Positions 55,151-64,000 of a DNA stretch of 64,000 nucleotides are shown here, piece by piece. The stretch is taken from assembly GCA_001939145.1 (NCBI GenBank), contig LSRX01000076.1:235171-299170 (forward strand), read 5' to 3'. The notes under the pieces were generated by a model that saw only the letters and a list, made by a program, of their open reading frames with translations, had not been told where the DNA came from and did no database searches. A program made the position numbers and the translations under genes. Positions within the stretch are counted from its first letter, which is position 1. Each line of letters opens with the position of its first letter. The DNA is from Symbiodinium microadriaticum. Its lineage: Eukaryota > Sar > Dinophyceae > Suessiales > Symbiodiniaceae.

Positions 55151-56340
55151 TTGCCGTTGCCTGGCCATGCCATATTTGGTACATTAATTTGCATAGGCAG
55201 TGGTTAGTCAAGCTTGCAGACTTTGCAGAGTCGCAGTATGGAGTTGAGGCCTCATGTAGCCTTGTAGAACGACAGTATATGAAGGCCCTGCATTTGGGAT
55301 TTGGGTGAGTGTATGTAGCACTCCCAGAAAATTGCGGTGAGTGTATACATATTGGTTGGTTTCATGCGGATGCTGCCTGGACCCCGGATCGTAGTGCCTT
55401 TGTTGCGGGTACCTTGTTTTCTTAGTTCAGTATCCCAGCCGCAGAGTTGCTTGACCGAATAAGGTACAGTTCAGGGCTTGGGTGCTGACCAAAACGCTAC
55501 TTCACACGCTGCTTCACATTCTAACGGCAAACACGTAGCACCACTCTCAACAGGTGAAGCACTGCAGCCACGATGATCCCATGGCTGCAGAGTGGGGATC
55601 CTGGCTTTTCTACGAAGGTCATCCAAAATTTACCTAGACCCTAAAATGTAACTAGTATCTTTCTTTGGATGACCTGCTTTATCCCTAAACCCTAAGCCCT
55701 AAACCCTAAACCCCTAAGCCCCTAAGCCCTAAATCCTCAGACCTTGGGCTGTCGCGCTTGGTGTCGAATGCCCTCGGTCAGTCTGTAAGCGATTCGCAAA
55801 TTCGCTCAATGTGCCCTTGTTTAGTGTATACTCATAGGCCTTGGAGGGGTTCCTATATGGGTCGGGTTTAGGGTTTAGGGTCTATTATAGGCACATGGAG
55901 CCTCAGGCCACTCTAAGAACCACAGAAACAGCAAGAGCGTGGCTCCCAGAGCTGTGCCGGGGGTTTGCGTGCCTGCTGCACAGACTTGCATCGCAAAGGT
56001 ACAGTGAGTGCGGAATGTGATGTGGCTTACTTGTATGGATTCAACCTTCGACTGAAAACCTTCCGCCCCGAACTTGGCAAATCTGAGCCCTTGTACTCGC
56101 TGATTTCAAGGGTGGAAAAACCTTGGCTTCGAGTCTTTATCAGATGTGGCAACATTTAAACCCTAAACCCTAAACATTTAAAGACCAAAGAGTCTGCAGT
56201 CGAATTCAGGAGGACTCCATCATCACTCGGGCGGAGGGGCTTTGTGTATTTGCTCTCGGGCGGGGTGACTTACGCCCATAGTGTTGGGCCAAAGAAGATA
56301 GGAATGTTGTGATGCATTCTTTACGAGTTCGATTATTATT
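55151..56340. other. Intergenic sequence with telomere-like tract
   Basis: A CCCTAAACCCTAAGCCC tract at 55683-55735, TTTAGGGTTTAGGG at 55866-55880 and CCCTAAACCCTAAA at 56159-56173. Plus frame 55965-56159 (64 codons, protein-like, no motif) is a possible exon. Confidence 0.4.
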
Positions 56341-56413
56341 TTGGTGTTCCTTATTATATTTATAGTGTAATGTACCCCAAAACTGCCCAAAACCCTATTC
56401 TACTCATTAAGGC
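56341..56413. mobile_element. MITE-like element, family E (degenerate)
   Basis: GTTCCTTATTATATTTATAG, TGTACCCCAAAACTGCCC and AAAACCCTATTCTACTCATT follow the order of the family E core in the orientation of 22904-23006. Confidence 0.5.
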
Positions 56414-57645
56414 GTCTGAAATTCGGCCCTAAACCCTTTGAAGGTGTGGCTCTGCCAGCACGGCCGGGCTCAGCCTTGGCGCCCCCACGGAGCGCAGCCG
56501 CAGGGCAGTGCTTTCGCAGAGAGGGTATACCCTAAGGCTCTACTCTAAGGACTTACATTGTATGGCGTTTGGGCCCAAAGACCATACTATGTAAGGTTTT
56601 TGGGCTATATTGAGCCTTAGGTATAGGATCTGGGGTTCAGGCTTGCCTGACGTTTCGAATGCCTGGGAGGGAGAGAGGGAGAGAGATCAAGAGCGGGAGA
56701 GTGGGCTTAGGACTTGCAGGGTTTAGGATTTGTCGTGTTTGTAAGGTTCGGGTTTGGGCTGCGGGTGCAGCATGACCTTTGGCCAGCACGATCTCTTGCC
56801 AAGTTCCGAGAGTCAGGATCATTGAAATGTTGTGCTAATCGTTGTTTATGTCATTGTCTAGCGTGGTAAGTAGGGGCAATTGTTTGCCTTGTACTATGAA
56901 TCCCTCAAGGGTGTTTGAACCTTGAAACCTCCTTAGGGTGTTTTTCAGGGTACGAAGGAGTTGCTTTTGTCGTGGCCCATGGCAGAATTCTGCGGCACGT
57001 CTGCTCGAGCGGGGGCTAGGGTGCGGGAAGCTTGGCACATGGTCGGGTCGAGTGTTTCAGGCATGAGGCCAGTGATTCGAGGGGTTTAGGGTTTTGTATT
57101 TCGGATTTAGTATTTCAGGTTTAGGTTTTAGGGGCTTAGGGTTCAGTCGATTTAGTATTTGTTTTTTTGGGTTTAGGGTTTGTGGTGCAACTTTCGACAA
57201 GTCTGCAGGAGGCATGGGAAAGAGCGACCCGTCGACATGAGCTTCTCCGCTGGCATGCCCATAGACAATCCACCCATCCCGCACTAGGACTTGCTTGTTT
57301 CCATTAATTACTTCCGTATATCCCAATCCCAGGCTTTCATGAAGCGCCCTTCATTGGGGCAGCCGGGACCTCAATAGCCCAACTCCGCCAACATTGACTC
57401 AACTGAAAGTAGTCGTGCTGTCCCGGCACACGAACTCGAACAAGGCTAGTACTGGGCCGCAGAAGATCGGTGCCTTTGGCAGCTAGAGCGCATGAGTAAC
57501 ATATAGACGCAGCTTCCCATGTCCCCCTCGTAGACGCCATGCGAGATCGGCGCCGAGACAGGACGGACTGGGTTTGCAATTCGCTGAAGCTCAAGAGCCG
57601 ACATGATGATATTGTATAGCAACATCCTTTACTACACTAAACTGT
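56414..57645. other. Intergenic or unrecognised sequence
   Basis: GA-rich patch at 56668-56700 and telomere-like words at 57085-57180. Minus frames 57057-57326 and 57337-57594 lack motifs; the first contains telomere-word translations (LNPKPLKPKPEILNP). Confidence 0.35.
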
Positions 57646-57653
57646 CTCCTATC

Positions 57654-57785
57654 TATATATATATATATATACTGCATACGATGTACTATAGACTATCTAC
57701 TATCTTCTATAGTCTAAGGCTCATATACGATATACAATCGACGATACACTATGGACTATCTGTTAACTACTACATACTTTATATA
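57654..57785. repeat. 132-bp direct repeat, left copy
   Basis: A TA run, ACTGCATACGATGTACTATA and following sequence to CTTTATATA, identical to 58738-58869. Confidence 0.9.
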
Positions 57786-57887
57786 CTATATACTTTTGTA
57801 CCATATACTATATACTTTCCACTCTACCACAAACTATATATAGTTGTTATAGACGATACTACTTGCTACTGTAACTGCCGCATCCAA

Positions 57888-57995
57888 AACCCTAAACCCT
57901 AAACCCTAAACCTTAAACCCTAACCCTAAACCCTAAACCCTAAACCCTAAACCCTAACCCTAAACCCTAAAACCCGAAACCCTAAACCCTAAACC
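57888..57995. repeat. Interstitial telomeric tract, CCCTAAA orientation
   Basis: About 14 near-perfect CCCTAAA units with occasional CCCTAACCC and CCTTAAA variants. The longest clean C-strand tract in the window. Confidence 0.95.
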
Positions 57996-58082
57996 CATCT
58001 AAAGTTCAGCCGGCCGGATGAGCTTGGTGCATTGGCCTCAGACGGCAGGCCCCTCGTGTGGAACCTTAGGGACATGAGGAGG

Positions 58083-58227
58083 CTTAGGGTTCAATTTTTA
58101 GGGTCTAGGGTTTAGTGCTTAGGGTTCAAGGTTTAGGGTTTAGGGTTTAAGGTTTAGGGTTTAGGGTTTAAGGTTTAGGGTTTAGGGTTTAAGGTTTAGG
58201 GTTTAGGGTTTAAGGTTTAGGGTTTAG
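58083..58227. repeat. Interstitial telomeric tract, TTTAGGG orientation
   Basis: Drifted start (TTTTTAGGGTCTAGGG) then a regular higher-order unit GGTTTAGGGTTTAGGGTTTA with an AAGG variant every third repeat, running into the gap. Confidence 0.95.
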
Positions 58228-58737
58228 NNNNNNNNNNNNNNNNNNNNNNNNNNNNNNNNNNNNNNNNNNNNNNNNNNNNNNNNNNNNNNNNNNNNNNNNN
58301 NNNNNNNNNNNNNNNNNNNNNNNNNNNNNNNNNNNNNNNNNNNNNNNNNNNNNNNNNNNNNNNNNNNNNNNNNNNNNNNNNNNNNNNNNNNNNNNNNNNN
58401 NNNNNNNNNNNNNNNNNNNNNNNNNNNNNNNNNNNNNNNNNNNNNNNNNNNNNNNNNNNNNNNNNNNNNNNNNNNNNNNNNNNNNNNNNNNNNNNNNNNN
58501 NNNNNNNNNNNNNNNNNNNNNNNNNNNNNNNNNNNNNNNNNNNNNNNNNNNNNNNNNNNNNNNNNNNNNNNNNNNNNNNNNNNNNNNNNNNNNNNNNNNN
58601 NNNNNNNNNNNNNNNNNNNNNNNNNNNNNNNNNNNNNNNNNNNNNNNNNNNNNNNNNNNNNNNNNNNNNNNNNNNNNNNNNNNNNNNNNNNNNNNNNNNN
58701 NNNNNNNNNNNNNNNNNNNNNNNNNNNNNNNNNNNNN
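58228..58737. other. Assembly gap (510 N)
   Basis: Undetermined bases between the TTTAGGG tract and the right copy of the 132-bp duplication. Confidence 0.99.
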
Positions 58738-58869
58738 TATATATATATATATATACTGCATACGATGTACTATAGACTATCTACTATCTTCTATAGTCTA
58801 AGGCTCATATACGATATACAATCGACGATACACTATGGACTATCTGTTAACTACTACATACTTTATATA
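58738..58869. repeat. 132-bp direct repeat, right copy
   Basis: Exact copy of 57654-57785, beginning directly after the gap; the flanks then diverge (GGAAAAAGGG here, CTATATACTT in the left copy). Confidence 0.9.
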
Positions 58870-59600
58870 GGAAAAAGGGTACCCTTATTATTAGGCAAGA
58901 TCTACCTTCAATTATAGGGGCCTTCATAGTCTTCGGGGTTCTCGAAGTCGCAAAAGCAAGGAGCCGGAGTCCCGCCGTCAGGGAAACGGCGAGCGACCTG
59001 ACAAGAAGCCATCGGGTTTGGAGGTTTAGGGCGTTGGTGGTTTAGGGCTTTGGGGTGTATTGTTTCGGGGTTCAGGGGGTCTGGGGGATTCAGGGGCTTT
59101 GGGTTTAGTGTTTCGAGGTTTGGGGTGTTGGGGTGTTGAGGTTTTAGGGTTCCAAGCATTGGTACTTCCCGTGACAAACGGCTCGCTTCCTCCTTGGAAA
59201 CAGCGCATGGGGATGGGTTTGAGGTTTAGGGTTCGAGGTTTAGGCTTTAGGGTTTAGTGTTCAGGATTTGGGGTTCCTCCTTGAAAACAGTGTATGGTGG
59301 TATGGCAAACTTAATCAAAGGTTTGAGGTTCAGGGTTCGAGACTTAAGGTTTAGGGTTTCGGGTTTGGGGGCATACAGGCTTTGGGTAGTTACTTGGGCT
59401 GGACGACTGGAGTGCCGGGATGAGCCTCGCTCATATCTTCTACCAGACGTCCTAGCACCACTGAGCCGGTCGCTTACTAGGGTTCAGAGTTGAGGGTTTA
59501 GGGTGTGGGTGAAGCTTGTTGTCGTTGCATCTTGTGCTCAAGAGTGCAGCGTGGACTGAAAGCCAGTTAGCTTTCTCTGTCTGGAGACTGCCCCGTAGCA
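58870..59600. other. Intergenic sequence with drifted telomere-like words
   Basis: Dense GGTTTAGGG, GGGTTCGAGG and GGTTTCGGG words at 59020-59370. TTCAATTATAGGGGCCTTCA at 58906 is a family E end. No gene. Confidence 0.4.
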
Positions 59601-59604
59601 AGGT

Positions 59605-59826
59605 ATGAAGCACATCATGGCCATAGTATTGTCGTTGTGCGCCTGCTGCTCCAGCCAAGCAATACCAGACAACATTGCCAAGCACCTCCTGGCCAACCGT
59701 TTCATTGATATGCAATCCACTGAGCGTGAGAAGTGCTACGCGCGTTGCATTTGGAATGATGGCCGTTCTTGCAACAGTGCCTGCGAAAGGAGATGCAGCA
59801 ACAAATGTCAGCAGCAGGAGCTTTGA
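59605..59826 (+). CDS. Candidate small secreted Cys-rich protein
   Basis: 73 codons from ATG at 59605 to TGA at 59824-59826; TAG two codons upstream of the ATG bounds the frame. The first 19 residues (MKHIMAIVLSLCACCSSQA) look like a cleavable signal peptide with an Ala-x-Ala-like end. The mature part is about 54 residues and ends with six cysteines at 44, 48, 56, 60, 64 and 68 in the spacing C-x3-C-x7-C-x3-C-x3-C-x3-C, where C-x3-C pairs suit disulfide-linked helices. No family is named and no function is claimed. The minus strand is also open here (59452-59838) with a hydrophobic start, but from GTG, which makes this plus-strand reading only moderately likely. It could be the first exon of a longer gene. 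Confidence 0.38.
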   Translation: MKHIMAIVLSLCACCSSQAIPDNIAKHLLANRFIDMQSTEREKCYARCIWNDGRSCNSACERRCSNKCQQQEL

Positions 59827-59829
59827 GGC

Positions 59830-61000
59830 CTGGTGCACGCAGAGTGTTCATGCGACAGACCGTTATGGCCCAATTATGGGGTCTGGGTTGTTGAAAAAGC
59901 ATCCTGCCGTCTCTTACGCCGCAAGGCTGGAGCGCATGAACAGGGTGGCGTGCGTTGTTGTCATGTGAGATGGCATGCGCGCCAGCCAGCAAGTGTTTCT
60001 GCCAGTGCTGCCTGATCCCGGGATGCAGTGTGTAATGTGGAAAAAAGGTCGCTGGTGTCCGTGGTTGTTTATGAAAGTTTCGCGCAGTTGAGTTCGGCCT
60101 ATGTCAGTAACATCAAGGTTTATCTTCAGGTCCGCAAACAGGGGACCGACAGGAGACCATAAGCTTGTTTTGGGGGCATGTCTTGTCAAGCTTATGTTTC
60201 TTCCACTGGTCATTTGCACAAAACAGGGACGAGGGCTTAAGGCTTCGGTTTTGGGGGCTTACCTTTTTCGGGGGGTCTACGTGGCTTACACTGGACCTAT
60301 TCAAAGTCATGTCTGAGTGCAGCAGACGTTTCAGGAGTTCAGGGTTTCGAAAGCTGGGTGTGCAGGTGTGTATTGAAGGCTTTGGGTAAAGCTCATATAG
60401 TCTACTCAAGTTCCCTCGCTACGAGTGATCTTGATGTTCACAGGGTGCAGGCGCAGCCTCCCCAAGCCACAAAGCCACCGATCTACAGTGAAAGTAGGGC
60501 TCCGGGCTTTCGAAAAACCCTTCCAGGCTTTGGTAGCTACGGAGCTACGGAGTTTATCGGTCTGGTCGTGTGCAAAAGGGCTTGAGAGGAACCCCTTTCT
60601 TCGAGTTGTGTGATTGACGTGTTATCGCATATTCGGGACTCTCAGAGTATGTTATAGTCTATTCTATAATACATCATAGCATATTATCGGCATCAAGCTC
60701 AAGCACTTATAGCAAGTGCCTCTGCTAGCTGACACGACCACTGAGGTACGAAGCACCTCTCGAAAATGCTGGCAGGCACGATGCGTTTCCATTCCGAGAA
60801 TTCCTAGAAGCTCCCTATGTCCTAAACCCCAAGCCCTAAACTCAAAACCCGAAACCCTGAAACCCCTAAAGGGCACGGTTAAAGGATTCTCGAGCAGTAG
60901 GGGCCCCCTTTAAGGGCGCTCAAGAGGCTTCAAAAATAAGGGCCCCCCTCAGTCAGAGGATCCCTAGAAGAAAACCGCCGAAACCTCCCAGACCTTCCCC
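59830..61000. other. Intergenic or unrecognised sequence
   Basis: No gene recognised. Overlapping frames at 59914-60613 lack motifs. CCCCAAGCCCTAAACTC words at 60827. Confidence 0.3.
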
Positions 61001-61001
61001 T

Positions 61002-61086
61002 CGGTTTAGGGTTTAGGGGTTAGGGCTTTAGGGTTTAGGGGGTTAGGGCTTTAGAGTTTAGGGCTTTAGGGTTTAGGGTTTAGGTA
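61002..61086. repeat. Interstitial telomere-like tract
   Basis: GGTTTAGGGTTTAGGGGTTA, GGGCTTTAGGGTTTAGGG and variants ending just before the inverted-repeat element at 61094. Confidence 0.85.
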
Positions 61087-61093
61087 TCTAGGA

Positions 61094-61200
61094 ATATGGG
61101 TAGTTCTCTAACTTAGTCCTTTTTGGGGTTCCTTTTCATAAAGGTGCCGAACTCGTTTGGGGACCAAAAAGGGGACCCTAGTTTAGAGAACTACCCATAT
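61094..61200. mobile_element. MITE-like element, family D
   Basis: 107 bp with perfect 18-bp inverted repeats: ATATGGGTAGTTCTCTAA left, TTAGAGAACTACCCATAT right, and further partial pairing (CCTTTTTGG/CCAAAAAGG). TA flanks the TGGGTAG core at both sides. Non-coding. Confidence 0.78.
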
Positions 61201-61964
61201 ACTCTAATCATACTCGTGATCCGAACATCAATTTAACGCATGTTCCTCAAGTCAAGGCATATTGGAACCCCGAAACCCCGAAACCCCACAACAGGGGTTC
61301 CCTTAAAGGCTATTATTATAGGGTGCTAGAATCGGGCCCCCCCCCCCCCCTTGAAGGATCCCTTAAAAGGAACCCCCCTTAAAAGGAACCCCCGAGCCAG
61401 GCTTCGGCCGCTACGGCAAGAGTCGTCCTCCGGGCCTGCGGGTCTGTTCAGAGGGCTCCTTCACGCGACGTGGCGGATTTAAGGCTCCCTTTCGGGGTGA
61501 GCCGGGTGTCGGGCTGACTTTAAGGGAATTATTGGACATTGTAGGGGTTCCTCTAAGGGATCTATATAGAAGGATACGGTAGGGCTTCGGTCCTTCCTTT
61601 AAAGGAATTAATAAGGGTTCCTATAAGAGATCAATACTCTAAGGGTAGCTATTGTGCTTCGGGCTCCCTTGAAAGGAACTACATGAGCTCTGCAGGATCC
61701 TTTCAGGGATCTATACCATAAGGATGCTACAGGGTTTCAGGGGTTAGGGGTTTCGGTTTTGGGGTTTAGTTCTTTTTTGTTTTTTTTGGTGTAGGGTCGT
61801 AAGCCTGGAAATTAAGCACTTCTGTCGTTAAAATCCTGCCTCTTCGCAGGGTCTGGTTGGAACGGGTGAGCCTATTGCTTGAGAAGCCATTTTAGCAGCT
61901 TTGAGGGTGGTGCTTGTACTGTACTACAATCCACCGGCAGCAGGCCCACTCAATATCTCCCCTG
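61201..61964. other. Intergenic sequence rich in AGGGATC/CCTTTAAGG words
   Basis: Repeated phrases such as CTTTAAGGGAATTATTGG, AAGGGATCTATA, CCTTTAAAGGAATTAATAAG and TTTCAGGGATCTATACC at 61515-61730 suggest a decayed tandem or nested MITE. No gene. Confidence 0.4.

Positions 61965-62002
<38 letters not shown>
61965..62002. repeat. (ATC)n microsatellite
   Basis: Twelve CAT/ATC units directly abutting the family A element at 62007. Confidence 0.95.
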
Positions 62003-62003
<1 letters not shown>

Positions 62004-62006
62004 ACG

Positions 62007-62106
62007 GTTGATGATATATTTCCTGCATTACCCATAGTAAGGAATATACCATCATAATTCCCATTGTTTAGGGTCCTTAAGGCAATGCAGGATCTCTATC
62101 ATCAAT
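62007..62106. mobile_element. MITE-like element, family A (best copy)
   Basis: Left GTTGATGATATATTTCCTGC, right GCAGGATCTCTATCATCAAT, inverted over about 27 bases with few mismatches. Interior GGAATATACC, CCCATTGTTTAGGGTCCTTA as in 14351-14442. Non-coding. Confidence 0.78.
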
Positions 62107-62565
62107 AGTAGTTTCACCACCGCCGCTTTGTTTCCTGCAGCACCTGCTCCGAGTGCTGCTGCCCAAAACGACTCTCCGACTGAGGCTGTCCAACCTTATG
62201 GAGGTGTGGGGCCGACAAGAAGGCTCGAGCTCCGAAAGTTCTGCCGGCGAAGATAGGGGGCCGGGTTTTGGGGGCTTTAGGGTTTCAGAAGATCTCGAGG
62301 CATTGGGTGTGGTGGTGTAACGTGTTCAAGTTTAGAGTTCAGGGCCGCAAATTAGTGTATCTCGTAAAATCCTAGGGTTTGTAGGCTCGTTTGGAGTTTG
62401 GATTGGGACAATCAGGGCTTGAGGTCTTGAGATTTAGGAGTCTCTTTCGCTCTTGCTGACTTTAGGGTTAAGGGTTCAGGATTCTGAGTTGTATTGAGTT
62501 TGGGAGTGTTTAGGTGGATGCAACCTTCCCGTGTTCCTGCCGACTTCTGTAGTTCGTTTCGATAA
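62107..62565. other. Intergenic sequence
   Basis: No gene seen; scattered GGGTTTCAG, TTTAGGGTTAAGGG words. Confidence 0.4.
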
Positions 62566-62685
62566 CTACCCATAGGCCCCTAAGTAGCTCCTTTTTGGGT
62601 TTTGGGTTTAGGGTTTAGGGGGGGTTACCTTAAAGGATTCTAAATAGAAACCATAAGAAGGAACTACTTAGGGGCCTATGGGTAG
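62566..62685. mobile_element. MITE-like element, family F, with internal telomere-like repeat
   Basis: 120 bp with a perfect 22-bp inverted repeat beginning CTACCCATAGGCCCCTAAGT on the left, its complement ending GGGGCCTATGGGTAG on the right. The interior includes GGGTTTAGGGTTTAGGGG. Outer CTACCCATA resembles the family D terminus. Confidence 0.82.
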
Positions 62686-63328
62686 CAGCATGTCGCACAG
62701 CAAGTCTGGCCAACTCTATAGGTTCTCAACTAGGATATCTTGGGGCACTACGCCGAGCCCTCGGCGCCAGTAGAACAATCAGAGAGGTCGAGGCAAGGAG
62801 CTTCACGGAATTCCCTCAGGGTTTAGGGTTCAGGTTTAGGGGGCTTTAGGAGTGTAGGGGGCTGGAGGAGCTTTGGTGTTTAAGGTTCAAGGGAATTCAA
62901 GCCCGAAACGTCTCTTGGCATTCACTCGGGGCTTAGACACCGGTCGCCGCATTCCTCAGGTGCAAGTGCGGTGGTTATGTTATAGTTTACTATATACTGT
63001 ATTGTGCATCGTATTAAAATGTCTGAGATTGTATTGCATTTTTAAAGTACCCCATTACATCATTAAATTACATTATATTTCTTTGGTTGTTATGCTGTAT
63101 TGTATTGTGTTGTGTTGTACTGTGGTATAAAGTACTGCAGTGTAGCGAAGCCCTAAACCCTAAACCCCTGTACCCCCAAACCTTAAGCCCTAAACCCTTA
63201 AACCCTAAACTCTAGCAGTAATATTGTAGTGTATTGTATCATATGGCATGAGACCCCTATACTATACCCTTACAGTAGCCCTTATAGTAACCCTTATAGC
63301 CTTTTTTAAGAACCCTTTAAAGGCCCCC
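62686..63328. other. Intergenic sequence with (TATTG)n-like and telomere-like tracts
   Basis: TTTAGGGTTCAGGTTTAGG at 62820; TATTGTATTG/TGTTGTGTTG repeats at about 63000-63125; CCCTAAACCCTAAACCCC and relatives at 63150-63212. No gene. Confidence 0.45.
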
Positions 63329-63465
63329 TACTTGGAGGCCCAGGGGACTTAGTCAGTAGGTTATATGTAGGGTTATAATTGGGGTAACTCCATTTAGGGT
63401 ACTTATACCTCGACGCTACTTATAACCCACTTACTAATAGACTAAGTCCCCTGGGCCTCCAAGTA
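63329..63465. mobile_element. MITE-like element, family C
   Basis: 137 bp with a perfect inverted repeat: TA-CTTGGAGGCCCAGGGGAC on the left and GTCCCCTGGGCCTCCAAG-TA on the right, continuing inward (TTAGTC/GACTAA; GGTTATA/TATAACC). TA on both sides fits a target duplication. Outer CTTGGAGG is shared with family B, so B and C are probably related. Confidence 0.85.
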
Positions 63466-63948
63466 TACTAACTATCTAAATCCCTAAGCCTGGCCGAAAT
63501 GCCTTCACACTCGGATCGGTGCCTGCGAGGCTACACCCGGAAGGACATCCTCAATGCGGCTCATGCCCCGGTTTCGGGTTCAGGGTTTAGGGTTTAGGGT
63601 TCAATCTTTAGGGTTCAGGGATCAGAGTTTGGGGTTTATAGGTTGCAGGCATGAAACCAGGGGAGAACGACGTCATCCGTTCTAGGCAGAAACTGCTGCG
63701 CAGCTGCAAGCGGTGTACCTGTCATCTTGCAGCATGATGCAGCACTCGATGCCGGATCTGAAATGCGCAAGGAGAGTGACTTCTTATGTGACAGTCGAGA
63801 TGGTTATTCGGTACGGCTGCCTCATGTGGTTTGCGTTGGTACAGTTCGCAAAGCTTGTGCGAAGACGTTGAGTGGAGAGATATCTGGCGGATTTACCGTT
63901 GTGTGAGAGGGGTGCTCCGATTTTGTCGTGCACTTTGAATATATACTG
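63466..63948. other. Intergenic sequence
   Basis: TTTAGGGTTTAGGGTTCAAT at 63586-63605. No gene recognised. Confidence 0.4.
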
Positions 63949-64000
63949 TTGATGAGATAAATCCTGCATGACCTTATAAGGATCCTAAGCTACGGGAATT
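63949..64000. mobile_element. MITE-like element, family A (left end only, cut by window)
   Basis: TGTTGATGAGATAAATCCTGCATGACC matches the left end of the 62007 copy (19-base core GATAAATCCTGCATGACC); the rest lies outside the window. Confidence 0.55.

Noticed and set aside
58083-58227. True chromosome end
   Set aside because: Unique sequence continues beyond the gap, and the tract contains regular variant units, so it is interstitial (unless the scaffold join is wrong).
59452-59838. 128-codon minus-strand frame with signal-peptide-like start
   Set aside because: Begins with GTG rather than ATG, ends in telomere-word translation, and overlaps the better-bounded Cys-rich frame on the plus strand. 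Not excluded, but less supported.
61860-61910. Possible dinoflagellate spliced-leader relic (AGAAGCCATTTTAGCAGC)
   Set aside because: Only the short GCCATTTT core resembles the spliced leader; the rest of the 22-nt sequence does not match. No convincing spliced-leader sequence was found by eye elsewhere in the window.

Overview
The window looks like nuclear DNA of a dinoflagellate, most likely Symbiodiniaceae. The signs are low gene density, microsatellites throughout, many short interstitial runs of the plant/dinoflagellate-type telomere repeat TTTAGGG/CCCTAAA, and a long non-LTR retrotransposon whose proteins match Symbiodinium LINE families, including the endonuclease motif GEATNPGP and a retrotransposon-borne cytosine-5 DNA methyltransferase. 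The taxonomic call is inference from content; no rRNA or marker gene is present.

The dominant object is one near-complete LINE-type element on the minus strand, about 44.6-54.1 kb. In transcription order it encodes: (1) a 1398-residue ORF with an N-terminal C5-methyltransferase, a Ulp1/C48-like cysteine-protease signature, a CCCH zinc-finger motif and a C-terminal coiled coil; (2) an apurinic-type endonuclease (EEP fold) in the SAME frame, separated only by a UGA in the leaky context UGA-CUA-G and lacking any usable ATG; (3) a reverse transcriptase, zinc knuckle and RNase H ORF in the -1 frame. The layout suggests a polyprotein using stop-codon readthrough, possibly 2A-like processing (NPGP) and possibly self-proteolysis, with the methyltransferase marking the element's own DNA. 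Methyltransferase-bearing LINEs are known from Symbiodinium (de Mendoza and colleagues, 2018); the readthrough signal, protease and NPGP arrangement are what merit a closer look here.

Outside the element, host genes are few. A protein-lysine-methyltransferase-like gene (METTL21/Methyltransf_16 type) is readable at 12.9-13.75 kb on the minus strand with one inferred intron. A Thr-rich, sequon-rich mucin-like frame lies at 19.4-20.2 kb (minus), a weaker Thr-rich frame at 17.4-17.8 kb (plus), and a small secreted Cys-rich protein candidate at 59.6-59.8 kb (plus). A few other open frames are possible exons of unknown function.

The remaining sequence is mainly repeats: at least five families of short terminal-inverted-repeat elements (MITE-like, 85-140 bp, several flanked by TA), microsatellites, degenerate minisatellites and telomere-like tracts. 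There are two assembly gaps (23824-24276 and 58228-58737) and a single N at 33983. The second gap is bracketed by an exact 132-bp duplication.
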